A stretch of 64,000 nt of DNA from JAYPWI01 sp964629575. Lineage in GTDB: Bacteria > Actinomycetota > Acidimicrobiia > Acidimicrobiales > Poriferisodalaceae. The notes under the pieces were generated by a model. It made no database searches, was not told the DNA's origin, and saw only the letters and a program-made list of their open reading frames with translations. Below are positions 49,784-58,003 of this stretch, piece by piece (position 1 is the stretch's first letter; every line of letters starts with the position of its first letter). The stretch is from NCBI GenBank assembly GCA_964629575.1, contig CAZVUM010000020.1:4995-68994 (forward strand), in the 5' to 3' direction. The position numbers and the translations under genes are program-made.

Positions 49784-51337
49784 TCAGCGGCGACGACGAC
49801 GCCGCCGGCGGGCTCCGTCCTCATCACCTTCGTCGCCCCGAAGGGGCTCACGGCCTCGCAGTGCGGCGAGGAACGGATCGTCGATCTCGTCGGTGTCGGT
49901 CGCGGTCGGAGCCGGGTCGAAGCTCGGCGCCTGAGCGGGCTCGGGCGGTGCAGGCGGTGCAGGCGATGCAGGCGGTGCTGCGGGCGCGACGGGCGCCTGC
50001 GGGGGTGCAGGCGGCTGCAGGGTGGGTGCCGCGTCCTCCACCGTCGCAGGTTGCGGCGGTGCCGGCGGGGCCTCGGGGGCCGCCGGCGTCTCCTCGGCTC
50101 GGGAGATCTCTGGCTCGGCAGAAGGCTCCACCACATGCAGATCCGGGCGGGGTTCGTCGTCAGCCTCGCTGTCGTGCTCGGCCGCACCGTCGATCGTCGC
50201 CCAGCGCGGCTTGGTGGGCCCCGACTCCGAACCGGCGGGGTGATCGGTGGATGCCGGCGACTCGGTCGCCCACGCGGACGAGCCGCTGGTCTCGGGTGCC
50301 TCGGGCTCAGCCTCGCGCTCGGGGACCGCGCTCGGCGCCGGCGCCGGGGTGGGTGGAGGAGGCGGTGGCGCCATGTCCACGACGTTGGTGGACGCCAGAG
50401 GCGGGCCATCAGATGACGCATCACCGTCGTCGACCTCTTCGAGGCGCTCGCCGAGTGCCTCGAGTTCGCGAGCAACCGTTGCGATCGTCTCGCGCCGGCC
50501 ACCCACGAGATCGGCGAGCCGTCTGGCGTCGTTGCGGCGAGCCGCAACCTGGCGGTCGAGCTCTGCCAGCTCGGCGGTGAGCTCGGCTTGGCGCCTTTCG
50601 AGATCGCGCGTCGCCTTGGCCTGGGCCTCATCGACGAGCGTCGCCGCCCTCTGCCGCGCCTCGTCGAGAAGGTCGTCGGCCTCCGAGCGTGCGGTGTCGA
50701 GGGCCTCGGCCCGCAACCGCTCCACCTCTTTTTCGGCGTCGTCGCGAGCCACTCGCGCCTGGACGAGCATCTCGTCGGCCTCGCGCCGCGTTCCACGCGC
50801 TGCCTCTTCGGCTGCCGCCCTGGCGCGCGTGGTGATCTGCCCTGCCTCGGTCTCTGCACGGAGCAGATGCGCCTTGGCCTCGGTCTCGGCCTCGGCGACG
50901 ATTCGCTGTGCCTCTGACTGGGCTTCGGCAACGGCGTCATCCGCGGCCTTCTGGGCCAGGACCAGCGCGCGGCTGATCGCCTCCACGTCGGTCTCTGGGG
51001 CCGCTGCCACAGGTGCGGGCGCAGGCTCGGGCGGTGGTGGTGGTGGTGGTGGTGGTGGTGGTGGTGGTGGTGCCGGGGCCGGCGCGGCCTCCGCGATCGG
51101 GGCGATCTGCTTGGGTTCGTCGGCCACCGGGGCCGCAATCGCGCCTTCGGCGATCCCGTCCTCGAGCTCGGAGACGCGCATCCGCAGGTGGTCGCGCTCG
51201 GCCAGGATCTGCTCGAGAGATCCGGCAGCGCGGCTCAAGAAGTCGTCGACATTGTCACAGTCGTAGCCGCGGAACTTCTCCGGGAACTGCTGCTCGAGCA
51301 GCATCGCAGGAGTCAGTTCTTCGATTCCCTCGTCCAT
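49784..51337 (-). CDS. divIVA: DivIVA/Wag31-like polarity protein with Pro-rich linkers
   Basis: A 517-residue DivIVA homologue: an N-terminal membrane-targeting segment (LTPAMLLEQQFPEKFRGYDCDNVDDFLSRA), an Ala/Pro linker with about 14 consecutive prolines, a long coiled coil (about residues 125-300), a second Pro/Ala-rich acidic region, and a tail of eight Arg. It should mark cell poles or septa and recruit wall-synthesis machinery. It is far longer than Wag31 (about 260 residues). It is transcribed in the dcw direction after yggT and has a leaderless-type promoter. Confidence 0.88.
   Translation of the reverse strand: MDEGIEELTPAMLLEQQFPEKFRGYDCDNVDDFLSRAAGSLEQILAERDHLRMRVSELEDGIAEGAIAAPVADEPKQIAPIAEAAPAPAPPPPPPPPPPPPPPEPAPAPVAAAPETDVEAISRALVLAQKAADDAVAEAQSEAQRIVAEAETEAKAHLLRAETEAGQITTRARAAAEEAARGTRREADEMLVQARVARDDAEKEVERLRAEALDTARSEADDLLDEARQRAATLVDEAQAKATRDLERRQAELTAELAELDRQVAARRNDARRLADLVGGRRETIATVARELEALGERLEEVDDGDASSDGPPLASTNVVDMAPPPPPPTPAPAPSAVPEREAEPEAPETSGSSAWATESPASTDHPAGSESGPTKPRWATIDGAAEHDSEADDEPRPDLHVVEPSAEPEISRAEETPAAPEAPPAPPQPATVEDAAPTLQPPAPPQAPVAPAAPPASPAPPAPPEPAQAPSFDPAPTATDTDEIDDPFLAALRGREPLRGDEGDEDGARRRRRRRR
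51033..51071 (+). repeat. (GGT)13 microsatellite in divIVA
   Basis: Thirteen exact tandem GGT triplets that encode the poly-proline tract (CCA/ACC series on the coding strand) of the DivIVA homologue. Slippage here would change only the number of prolines, so protein length could vary between cells without loss of frame. Confidence 0.95.
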
Positions 51338-51343
51338 GGCCCG

Positions 51344-51349
51344 AATCTA
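51344..51349 (-). promoter_or_regulatory. divIVA: Leaderless-type -10 (TAGATT) for divIVA
   Basis: TAGATT, six bases, then ATG 51337. Confidence 0.5.
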
Positions 51350-51393
51350 ACAAGCACCCCAGGGGGTAGCGCGATCGGCCACCGTGGGCGAGG

Positions 51394-51657
51394 TCAACAC
51401 CGCAGGATCGCCCCCAAGACCACGATCTGCAGTACCAGCAGCACAATGATCGGTGACAAGTCGATCGCAAAGCCGCCGAGACGAACGGGTGGCAGAGCCC
51501 GACGCAGCGGCCCCATCAGTGGCTCGGTGATGAAGACCAGAGCCGAACGCACCGCGGCGACGGGGCTGTTGGATGCGATCGGGATCCAGCTGAACAGGAT
51601 CCGGCCGAAGATCGCCAAGATGTAGACGACGACGAGATTGCAGAGGATGGAGTTCAC
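51394..51657 (-). CDS. yggT: YggT family membrane protein
   Basis: An 87-residue protein with two hydrophobic helices and the family segments YILAIFGRILFSWIPI and ITEPLMGPLRRALPP. YggT proteins are encoded between sepF and divIVA in many actinobacteria and firmicutes and take part in septal/lipid-linked processes that are not fully defined. It lies 18 bases after sepF. Confidence 0.9.
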   Translation of the reverse strand: MNSILCNLVVVYILAIFGRILFSWIPIASNSPVAAVRSALVFITEPLMGPLRRALPPVRLGGFAIDLSPIIVLLVLQIVVLGAILRC

Positions 51658-51675
51658 AGCGGGTCGGCGGCTCGA

Positions 51676-52290
51676 TCAGTAATGGAGGCCGCGCTCTTGC
51701 AGGCGCTGGCGCTCCTCTTCGGGAAGGCTGACGTCGGCGGGCGCGAGCAGATACACCGATTCGGCGACCTTTTCCATGTTGCCGTTGAGCGCGTAACACA
51801 GGCCGCTCGTGAAATCGATGATGCGCCGCGAGAGGTCTCGGTCGACACCCTGGAGGTTGACGATGATCGGCTGATCGGCCTTGAACCGATCCGCCACCTG
51901 CTGGGCATCGTTGAAGGACCGAGGGGCGACGACGTGGGGCTTGGCCGGCGACACCGGGATCGTTCTGACCGAGCCGGTGGGTTCGATCCCCGCGTCGGCC
52001 AACGCCGCGTTCGCCGATGCCGACGTAACGACCACTGCCGCGCCCTCCGCGGCCGCGGGGGCGGCGACCTCCGGCGCTGGCGCCTGCGGTGGCTCCGTCG
52101 CATCGGGCCGCCGGCCGGCGTCGTGTTCGGTGATCAGGGTCACCGAACTGTCCTCGACCTCGACCTCGACCTCGGGCTCTGTCGTGCCGCTGCGGTAGGG
52201 CGCTGCGTGTTGCTGATCAGCCAGGTCGTCATACTCCTCGTCCGGGCCGAGTCCGAGGTAGAGCATCGCCTGTCGCCACATCGAAGCCAT
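51676..52290 (-). CDS. sepF: Cell division protein SepF
   Basis: A 204-residue protein: a short N-terminal membrane-binding helix (WRQAMLYLGLG), an Asp/Glu/Ala-rich linker with Val-Glu repeats, and the C-terminal SepF fold (PRSFNDAQQVADRFKADQPIIVNLQGVDRDLSRRIIDF, split here only by length). It anchors FtsZ to the membrane in organisms without FtsA. A GAGGAGG Shine-Dalgarno sits before the ATG. It follows ftsZ-pgeF-yggS. Confidence 0.94.
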   Translation of the reverse strand: MASMWRQAMLYLGLGPDEEYDDLADQQHAAPYRSGTTEPEVEVEVEDSSVTLITEHDAGRRPDATEPPQAPAPEVAAPAAAEGAAVVVTSASANAALADAGIEPTGSVRTIPVSPAKPHVVAPRSFNDAQQVADRFKADQPIIVNLQGVDRDLSRRIIDFTSGLCYALNGNMEKVAESVYLLAPADVSLPEEERQRLQERGLHY

Positions 52291-52323
52291 GTGACCTCCT
52301 CGCGGTTCGAGGGTACCGCGCCG

Positions 52324-52998
52324 TCAGTGCGGTGGGCGCTCACCGAACAGCGCTGTTCCGACACGCACCATCGTCGTTCCCGAGGCGACCGCCGCCTCCA
52401 GATCACCGGTCATTCCGAGGGATCTGTGCGCCAGCGCGTGATCGTCGGCGAACGCCACGGCGCTCCGAAACGCCTCCGTGATCACATGCGGGTCGGCCTG
52501 GGGGCCGATCGCCATCACGCCCACGACGTCGAGCCCCGCCTGCCTCGCCCGCTCCAACAGGTCCGGCGCCTCAGCCAGAGGGCAACCACCCTGCGCGGCG
52601 ACCCCGGCGATGTCGAGCTGGAGCAGGACGCGAGCTCCCGGGACCCGCTTGGCGAGCTCCGCGACCAGCGAGGGTCGATCGACCGACTGCCACACATCGA
52701 CTGACCTGGCCGCGTGGCGGACCTTGTTGCTCTGGAGCGTGCCGATGAAGTGGATCTCGATCTGCTCACGCGTCGAGGCCGGCAGCTCGGGGACCTTTGC
52801 CGCCATCTCCTGCACGTAGCTCTCGCCGACGAGGGTGAGACCTGCCTCGCACGCGGCCTCGATGGCCCATGCGCCGAATCCCTTGGTGACGGCAACGATG
52901 TCGATGTGATCGGGATCGCCTCCGGCGGCAGCGATCCGTTCGCGCACGACATCGGCGCGGCGGCGGACCTCGTCCGGTTCGACGGGCGCGCCGCTCAT
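52324..52998 (-). CDS. yggS: PLP homeostasis protein YggS/PLPBP
   Basis: A 224-residue alanine-racemase-like barrel with PLP lysine in IVAVTKGFGAW; HFIGTLQSNKV and SLGMTGDLEAAV are family motifs. It keeps PLP balance and does not catalyse a known reaction. ATG 52998 overlaps the pgeF stop (ATGA). The ftsZ-pgeF-yggS-sepF-yggT-divIVA order is common in Gram-positives. Confidence 0.93.
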   Translation of the reverse strand: MSGAPVEPDEVRRRADVVRERIAAAGGDPDHIDIVAVTKGFGAWAIEAACEAGLTLVGESYVQEMAAKVPELPASTREQIEIHFIGTLQSNKVRHAARSVDVWQSVDRPSLVAELAKRVPGARVLLQLDIAGVAAQGGCPLAEAPDLLERARQAGLDVVGVMAIGPQADPHVITEAFRSAVAFADDHALAHRSLGMTGDLEAAVASGTTMVRVGTALFGERPPH

Positions 52999-53603
52999 GA
53001 TTCGACCAGCTGGACGAGCAGCGCCTGGCGTTGCGGCTCCCGGCGCACCCTGTGGGAGTAGTAGCGCTCGTCGAGCCCCGTGCACCGGCCGACCCAGGCG
53101 TCGACTTCGACACCCGCACGCTCCAAAACCACGCTGAGAGCACCCCCCAGGTCGAGGGCAGGGGTCCCAGCTGTCGTGGTGCCGCGGACGCCGTCGCCGA
53201 ACGTCTGCGCAAGCCGGTCGAGATCCTCAGCGCCGAACTCGTACACCGGGGCGGAGATGAAGGGACCCACGATGGCCCGCTGGAGTCCACCCGAGGCAGC
53301 CCGAAGTGCAGCTGACGCAGCCTCGACCACCCCGGCCTCGAGCCCCTTCCACCCCGCGTGCACGGCGCACACGCCGCCATCGTCGTAGAGCGCAACGGGG
53401 ATGCAGTCGGCCGTGCGGATGGCGATGACCTGTCCGGACCCAACCGTGACGGCCGCATCGGCCTCGGGCCGGTCGGGCGTGGTCTGCTCGACCGTGACCA
53501 CCTCAGCACCGTGCACCTGGTGAAGCAGCTGCAGCGCGTCGGCATCCGACAGAAAGAAGTCCGGCGAGTTCGCATCGCCGTCGCGCCGGTCCGAACACTG
53601 CAC
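52995..53603 (-). CDS. pgeF: PgeF/YfiH multicopper-like (laccase-domain) protein
   Basis: About 202 residues from GTG 53603. The copper/zinc ligands of the family are in HQVHGAEV, RTADCIPV and HAGWKGLEAG. It is thought to edit UDP-MurNAc-Ser (a wrong first amino acid) in peptidoglycan synthesis, which fits the context. The N-terminus looks short: in-frame upstream sequence reads RRLVDGRLAVVQCSDR, like family N-termini, but has no ATG/GTG/TTG. A CTG at 53639, 17 bases after the ftsZ stop, may be the true start. Confidence 0.87.
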   Translation of the reverse strand: MQCSDRRDGDANSPDFFLSDADALQLLHQVHGAEVVTVEQTTPDRPEADAAVTVGSGQVIAIRTADCIPVALYDDGGVCAVHAGWKGLEAGVVEAASAALRAASGGLQRAIVGPFISAPVYEFGAEDLDRLAQTFGDGVRGTTTAGTPALDLGGALSVVLERAGVEVDAWVGRCTGLDERYYSHRVRREPQRQALLVQLVES

Positions 53604-53655
53604 GACGGCCAGCCGGCCATCGACGAGGCGACGCTGCAGGGTCAGCAGATGCCGC

Positions 53656-54756
53656 TCACTTCAAGAACGAGGGGACGTCGAAATCGTCATCGCCGTCGTC
53701 GATGGCGCCGAGCTCGTCGGTGGCGAACACGTCGACGATGTCCTCGCCATCGCCTCCCGAGGAGTCGTCGTTGGATCGGCTCGAGGTCGGACGCTGACCC
53801 GCTGCTTCGTCCCAGCGGTCGAACCCTGCGGCGATCACGGTGACCCGGATCTCCTCGCCCAGGCTCTCGTCGATCACCGCGCCGAAGATGATGTTGGCGT
53901 CGGGGTGGGCTACGTCGTGGATCACCTGAGCGGCCTCGTTGACCTCGAACAGCCCCAGGCTCGGACCACCGGAGATGTTGAGCAGGATGCCGCGGGCTCC
54001 CTCGATGCTGGCCTCGAGCAGCGGGCTCGAGATCGCCTGGCGGGCCGCGTTCTGCGAGCGCGCATCGCCGTGGGCGCGACCGATTCCCATCAGTGCAGAC
54101 CCGGCGTTGGCCATCACCATCTTGACGTCTGCGAAGTCGGTGTTGATCAGCCCGGGCGTCGTGATCAGCGAGGTGATGCCCTGCACACCTTGCAGCAACA
54201 CGTCGTCGGCCATCTGAAATGCGTCGATCATCGACGTCTGCTCGTTGGAGACGCTCAGCAGCCGATCGTTGGGAATGACGATCTGGGTGTCGACCTTCTC
54301 CTTCAGCCGACCGATGCCCTGATCGGCCTGAACCGCCCGACGCCGACCCTCGAACATGAACGGTCGGGTCACCACGCCGATCGTCAGCGCGCCCACCTCG
54401 CGAGCGATCTCCGCGACCACAGGTGCACCGCCGGTGCCGGTGCCGCCGCCCTCGCCCGCTGTGATGAAGACCATGTCCGCGCCACGAAGCACCTCTTCGA
54501 TCTCTTCGCGATGCTCCTCGGCCGCCCGCTCGCCGACGTCGGGATCGCTGCCCGCGCCGAGACCGCGGGTGAGCTCACGGCCGATGTCGAGCTTGATGTC
54601 GGCGTCGCTCATGAGCAGCGCCTGGGCATCGGTGTTGACGGCGATGAACTCGACGCCCTTCAACCCGGCGTCGATCATGCGGTTGACGGCGTTGCAACCT
54701 CCGCCGCCGACACCGACGACCTTGATCACCGCCAAGTAGTTCTGTGGTGCTGCCAC
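53656..54756 (-). CDS. ftsZ: Cell division protein FtsZ
   Basis: A 366-residue tubulin homologue. The tubulin signature GGGTGTG is at 103-109, the T7 synergy-loop acid in NTDFADVKMVMAN, and the C-terminal DVPSFLK is the conserved peptide that binds SepF. It polymerises with GTP to form the Z ring. GTG 54756 is fixed by a GGAGGA Shine-Dalgarno (54769-54764 on the complementary strand); a TTG 33 bases upstream is not needed. The C-terminal linker is short and acidic. Confidence 0.97.
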   Translation of the reverse strand: MAAPQNYLAVIKVVGVGGGGCNAVNRMIDAGLKGVEFIAVNTDAQALLMSDADIKLDIGRELTRGLGAGSDPDVGERAAEEHREEIEEVLRGADMVFITAGEGGGTGTGGAPVVAEIAREVGALTIGVVTRPFMFEGRRRAVQADQGIGRLKEKVDTQIVIPNDRLLSVSNEQTSMIDAFQMADDVLLQGVQGITSLITTPGLINTDFADVKMVMANAGSALMGIGRAHGDARSQNAARQAISSPLLEASIEGARGILLNISGGPSLGLFEVNEAAQVIHDVAHPDANIIFGAVIDESLGEEIRVTVIAAGFDRWDEAAGQRPTSSRSNDDSSGGDGEDIVDVFATDELGAIDDGDDDFDVPSFLK

Positions 54757-54784
54757 CCGGACTCCTCCATCGCGGGACTCGACC

Positions 54785-54801
54785 CTCAACCCGAGGTTGA
54801 G
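54785..54801. promoter_or_regulatory. Palindrome upstream of ftsZ
   Basis: CTCAACC-CGA-GGTTGAG, a perfect 7-3-7 inverted repeat ending 29 bases before the ftsZ start codon, in the 127-base ftsQ-ftsZ gap. It may be an operator, an attenuating hairpin or a mRNA-processing site. I recall similar CTCAAC/GTTGAG elements before ftsZ elsewhere in actinobacteria but cannot verify that here. Confidence 0.5.
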
Positions 54802-54883
54802 AGTTTTCCCAGGTCAGGCACTGTCTGAACGACGGTACCGATTGTTCTGGCATGCGACAAGCACCCCGCGTATGGGGCGCGCG

Positions 54884-55654
54884 TCACCGGGTCCGCACGA
54901 CGGGAAGATTCGGGACCGAGACGTCGAGATGGACGGCGTCGACACCCTCGACCGCGAGATGGTCGAGCATGGTGGCCGCGGCGGCCACCTTCGCCCGAAG
55001 GCGGTCGTCGTCTCCGAGGAGGATCGTGGGGCCATCGTCGATCCCGATGCGCAGCTCGCCGCGCTCGTCGCGCCACACTCCGTAGGCCCGGTCGTGCACC
55101 GAGGACGGAAGGGCCCGCACGACGGCGAGGGCGGCGCCACTGTCGGCGTCCATGAACTCGCCCAGCCCCGGGGCGGCTCTCAGTCCGCTCAGCCGCGGCA
55201 GGTCCGGTGCGACCGCCAGCGGCTCCGACAGCACCCTGCCCTCCGGGTCGACCAACACCCACTGGTCGGGCTGGGCGAGAGCGATCGCGACCGGGTAGCG
55301 CTCGGTCACCTCGATTTCGATGGTGCCCCGCCAGCTTCGTCGGACCTCCGCGTCGTCGATCCACGGCAACGTCTTCAGGGCGTCCTCCGCCGAACCGAGG
55401 TTGAGGGTGAGAAGGGGCGATCCGAGCTCGAATCCCAGCACCTCCTCGGTCTCGCGGAGACTCACTCGGTCGATGCCATAGACCTCGATCCGGTCGACGT
55501 CGAGCAGCGAGCTGCGGGATGCGACGAGCGCCCCGAAGGCCAGGCCCACCACGCTGAGGGTGACGACGAGCCGGCGCAGGCGCCGATGCCCGCGCTCGCG
55601 ACGCACGGCGATGCGCCGGGCGCGGAGCCGGGGGTCGACCGACACCGATGTCAC
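54884..55654 (-). CDS. ftsQ: Cell division protein FtsQ (DivIB)
   Basis: A 256-residue single-pass protein: a basic cytosolic start (RLRARRIAVRRERGHRRLRRL), one helix at about residues 31-48, then the POTRA-like domain (DVDRIEVYGIDRVS, LPWIDDAEVRRSWRGTIEIEVTERYPVA). It links the divisome. The GTG start at 55654 lacks a clear Shine-Dalgarno. It stands between murB and ftsZ, as in actinobacterial dcw clusters. Confidence 0.92.
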   Translation of the reverse strand: MTSVSVDPRLRARRIAVRRERGHRRLRRLVVTLSVVGLAFGALVASRSSLLDVDRIEVYGIDRVSLRETEEVLGFELGSPLLTLNLGSAEDALKTLPWIDDAEVRRSWRGTIEIEVTERYPVAIALAQPDQWVLVDPEGRVLSEPLAVAPDLPRLSGLRAAPGLGEFMDADSGAALAVVRALPSSVHDRAYGVWRDERGELRIGIDDGPTILLGDDDRLRAKVAAAATMLDHLAVEGVDAVHLDVSVPNLPVVRTR

Positions 55655-55667
55655 GATGGCCCCGCCG

Positions 55668-56606
55668 TCATCGCACGTCCGATTCGCGGTCGCCGAACCC
55701 GATCCGACGGATCTCGGTGTGCAGCCGCAGGCCCGCCTCGCGCTCGACCACGCCCGCGACATGGTCCATCAGGTTCGAGACGTCCGCTGCCGTGCCGCCT
55801 TCGTCGGCCTGGATGAAGTTGGCGTGCTTGCGGGAGACCTCGGCAGTTCCGATCCGGGTTCCCTTGAGCCCGAGCCTGTCGATCTGTTCGCCGGCGCTGA
55901 CCCCGTCGGGGTTGACGAACACCGACCCGGCATTTTGGCCACCGGGTTGGTTGGCCCGCCGCCACTGCACGATCTCCGAGATGAGCAACAGCGATCGCTC
56001 CGGAGCATCGGGCTGGGTCTGGAACGTCGCAGACACGACGATCTGGGATGCGGCCACGGAGCTCGATCTGTACCCGAAGTCGAGGCTCTGTGCACTCATC
56101 TCAACCGTCTTGTTCAGGTCGAGGTCGTAGACGAGCGCTTTCTGGAGCGATGCGGCGACATCGGAGCCGTGCCCTCCGGCGTTCATGCGAACCGCTCCAC
56201 CGACAGATCCGGGCACGCCCACCATCCACTCGAGACCCGACAGTCCAGCGTTCGCGGTCTGCCGAGCCAGGATCGGAAGGGCGAGTGCGCCCCCCGCCGA
56301 GACGTCGGAGCCGCTGATCTCGAGCGACGCGAACGAGTCGTCGAGCGCGATCGCGATCCCCTCGAAACCGCGGTCCGCGATGAGCAGATTGGATCCCTTG
56401 CCGACCACGAGCACGGGCAGGCCACTCGCGGCTCGAGCGTCGGCCACCGCCGCCAGATCGGCCTCGCGCCCGACGCTGACCAGCACGGCGGCCGGGCCGC
56501 CGACGCGATAGGTCGTGCGGGCACCGAGCGGATCATCCGGTCGCGCCAGCTCTCCGAGCGCGTCGAGGGCGCGCTCGACCGCCCGAACGTCACGCCACTG
56601 CGCCAT
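55668..56606 (-). CDS. murB: UDP-N-acetylenolpyruvoylglucosamine reductase
   Basis: A 312-residue FAD enzyme: TTYRVGGPAAVLV, VVGKGSNLLIAD (FAD loop), GLEWMVGVPGSVGGAVRMNAG, and GSVFVNPDG with the catalytic Ser. It reduces UDP-GlcNAc-enolpyruvate to UDP-MurNAc. It overlaps the murC end by 17 bases. The position after murC is typical of actinobacteria. Confidence 0.95.
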   Translation of the reverse strand: MAQWRDVRAVERALDALGELARPDDPLGARTTYRVGGPAAVLVSVGREADLAAVADARAASGLPVLVVGKGSNLLIADRGFEGIAIALDDSFASLEISGSDVSAGGALALPILARQTANAGLSGLEWMVGVPGSVGGAVRMNAGGHGSDVAASLQKALVYDLDLNKTVEMSAQSLDFGYRSSSVAASQIVVSATFQTQPDAPERSLLLISEIVQWRRANQPGGQNAGSVFVNPDGVSAGEQIDRLGLKGTRIGTAEVSRKHANFIQADEGGTAADVSNLMDHVAGVVEREAGLRLHTEIRRIGFGDRESDVR

Positions 56607-57987
56607 CGGCGTGTTCGCCTCGTGAGAGCAGTTCGTCCGGCAGCGATGTCAGGTCGCCTGCACCCATCGTCAGGCACAGGTCGCCACGACGCAGGTGTGT
56701 AGCGAGATAGGTACCGAGATCGTCTCGGGTGGGCAGATACGCGACCGATGCCCAGGGGTGAGCGTCGAGCACCGCGCGAAGAATCAGCTCCCCGGTGATA
56801 CCCGGACGCGCCGGCTCTCCCGCCGGATAGATGCCGGTGAGCACGACGTGATCGGCGTGGACGAAGGCATCGGCGAAGTCGGCCCACAGCTCTGCGGTCC
56901 GGCTGTAGCGATGCGGCTGAAAGACCGCGACGACGCGCCCCCACTCGCCCGCTCGAGCCGCCGCGATGGCCGCGTTGACCTCGGTCGGGAGATGGGCATA
57001 GTCATCGACGTAGGCGACTCCGTCGCTCTCGCCGCGGTACTCGAATCGGCGGGCGACCCCGGCGAAGCGTCCGAGCGCGGCCATCGCCTTCTCGACGTCG
57101 GCGCCGAACTCGAGTGCGGTGGTGAGCGCCGCTGCGGCGTTGAGGGCGTTGTGGGCACCGGGAATCGGCAGATCGCACCCTCCCAGCGCGGTGCCGCGCC
57201 AGGTGACGTCGAACGAGATCCCGTACCGTTCCCCGCGAAGATCTGAGATGCGCAGGTCGGCGCCTTCGGCGGTCCCGTAGGTCGTGCAACGGTCGAGCTC
57301 CGCGGCGAGGCGGGCTGCCCCAGCGTCATCAACACAGATGACGCGCGGGCCGGGTGCCGCTTCGGCAAACCGGCGAAAGGCGTCCTCGATGGCCTCCATC
57401 GACCCGTAATGGTCGAGGTGGTCCGCCTCCACGTTGGTCACCACCACCGCTTCGGCCCCCAGCTCCAGAAAGGTGCCGTCGGACTCATCGGCCTCCACCA
57501 CGAACAGGTCGCCACCGTTGTCCCACACGGCTCCAGAGCCGATCTCATTGAGGTCTCCCCCGATGATGAAGGATGGGTGGAGCTCCGCACCCACGAGGGC
57601 GAGGGACAGCATCGAGGACGTCGTGGTCTTGCCGTGGGTTCCTGCGACGGCGACCGTCCGCTTCTGCTCGCAGATCGCAGACAGGATCTCGGCGCGACGC
57701 AGCACCGGAACCGAGCCTTCACGCGCTGCGAGGACTTCTGGATTGTCCTCGGGAACAGCCGTCGATCGGGCGACGGCGTCCACTCGACCGAGGTTCTCAG
57801 CAGCGTGTCCGATCGAGATCTCCGCACCGTGTGCGCGCAGGCGCGCAATGCCACTCGAGTCCTTGAGATCGGACCCGGTCACCCGATGACCCATCTCGGC
57901 CAAGACGACACCGATCGCGTTCATCCCGCTTCCGCCTGCGCCGATGAGGTGGATCTTCTGCGGGGCCGAGAGATCGATGGCAGACAT
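56590..57987 (-). CDS. murC: UDP-N-acetylmuramate-L-alanine ligase
   Basis: A 465-residue Mur ligase: an N-terminal Rossmann-like domain (LIGAGGSGMNAIG), the P-loop AGTHGKTTTSS, TNVEADHLDHYG and YVDDYAHLPTEV, the MurC hallmark. It adds L-Ala to UDP-MurNAc. ATG 57987 is 17 bases after the murG stop. Confidence 0.96.
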   Translation of the reverse strand: MSAIDLSAPQKIHLIGAGGSGMNAIGVVLAEMGHRVTGSDLKDSSGIARLRAHGAEISIGHAAENLGRVDAVARSTAVPEDNPEVLAAREGSVPVLRRAEILSAICEQKRTVAVAGTHGKTTTSSMLSLALVGAELHPSFIIGGDLNEIGSGAVWDNGGDLFVVEADESDGTFLELGAEAVVVTNVEADHLDHYGSMEAIEDAFRRFAEAAPGPRVICVDDAGAARLAAELDRCTTYGTAEGADLRISDLRGERYGISFDVTWRGTALGGCDLPIPGAHNALNAAAALTTALEFGADVEKAMAALGRFAGVARRFEYRGESDGVAYVDDYAHLPTEVNAAIAAARAGEWGRVVAVFQPHRYSRTAELWADFADAFVHADHVVLTGIYPAGEPARPGITGELILRAVLDAHPWASVAYLPTRDDLGTYLATHLRRGDLCLTMGAGDLTSLPDELLSRGEHADGAVA

Positions 57988-58003
57988 GGGCGTGGATCCG
58001 GGG

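Noticed and set aside
49666..51138. Pro/Arg-rich 490-codon frame on the - strand.
   Set aside because: Shifted frame of the DivIVA gene; low complexity follows from the Pro/Ala linkers.
53656..54789. ftsZ start at TTG 54789.
   Set aside because: A GGAGGA Shine-Dalgarno lies inside the extra segment and points to GTG 54756.
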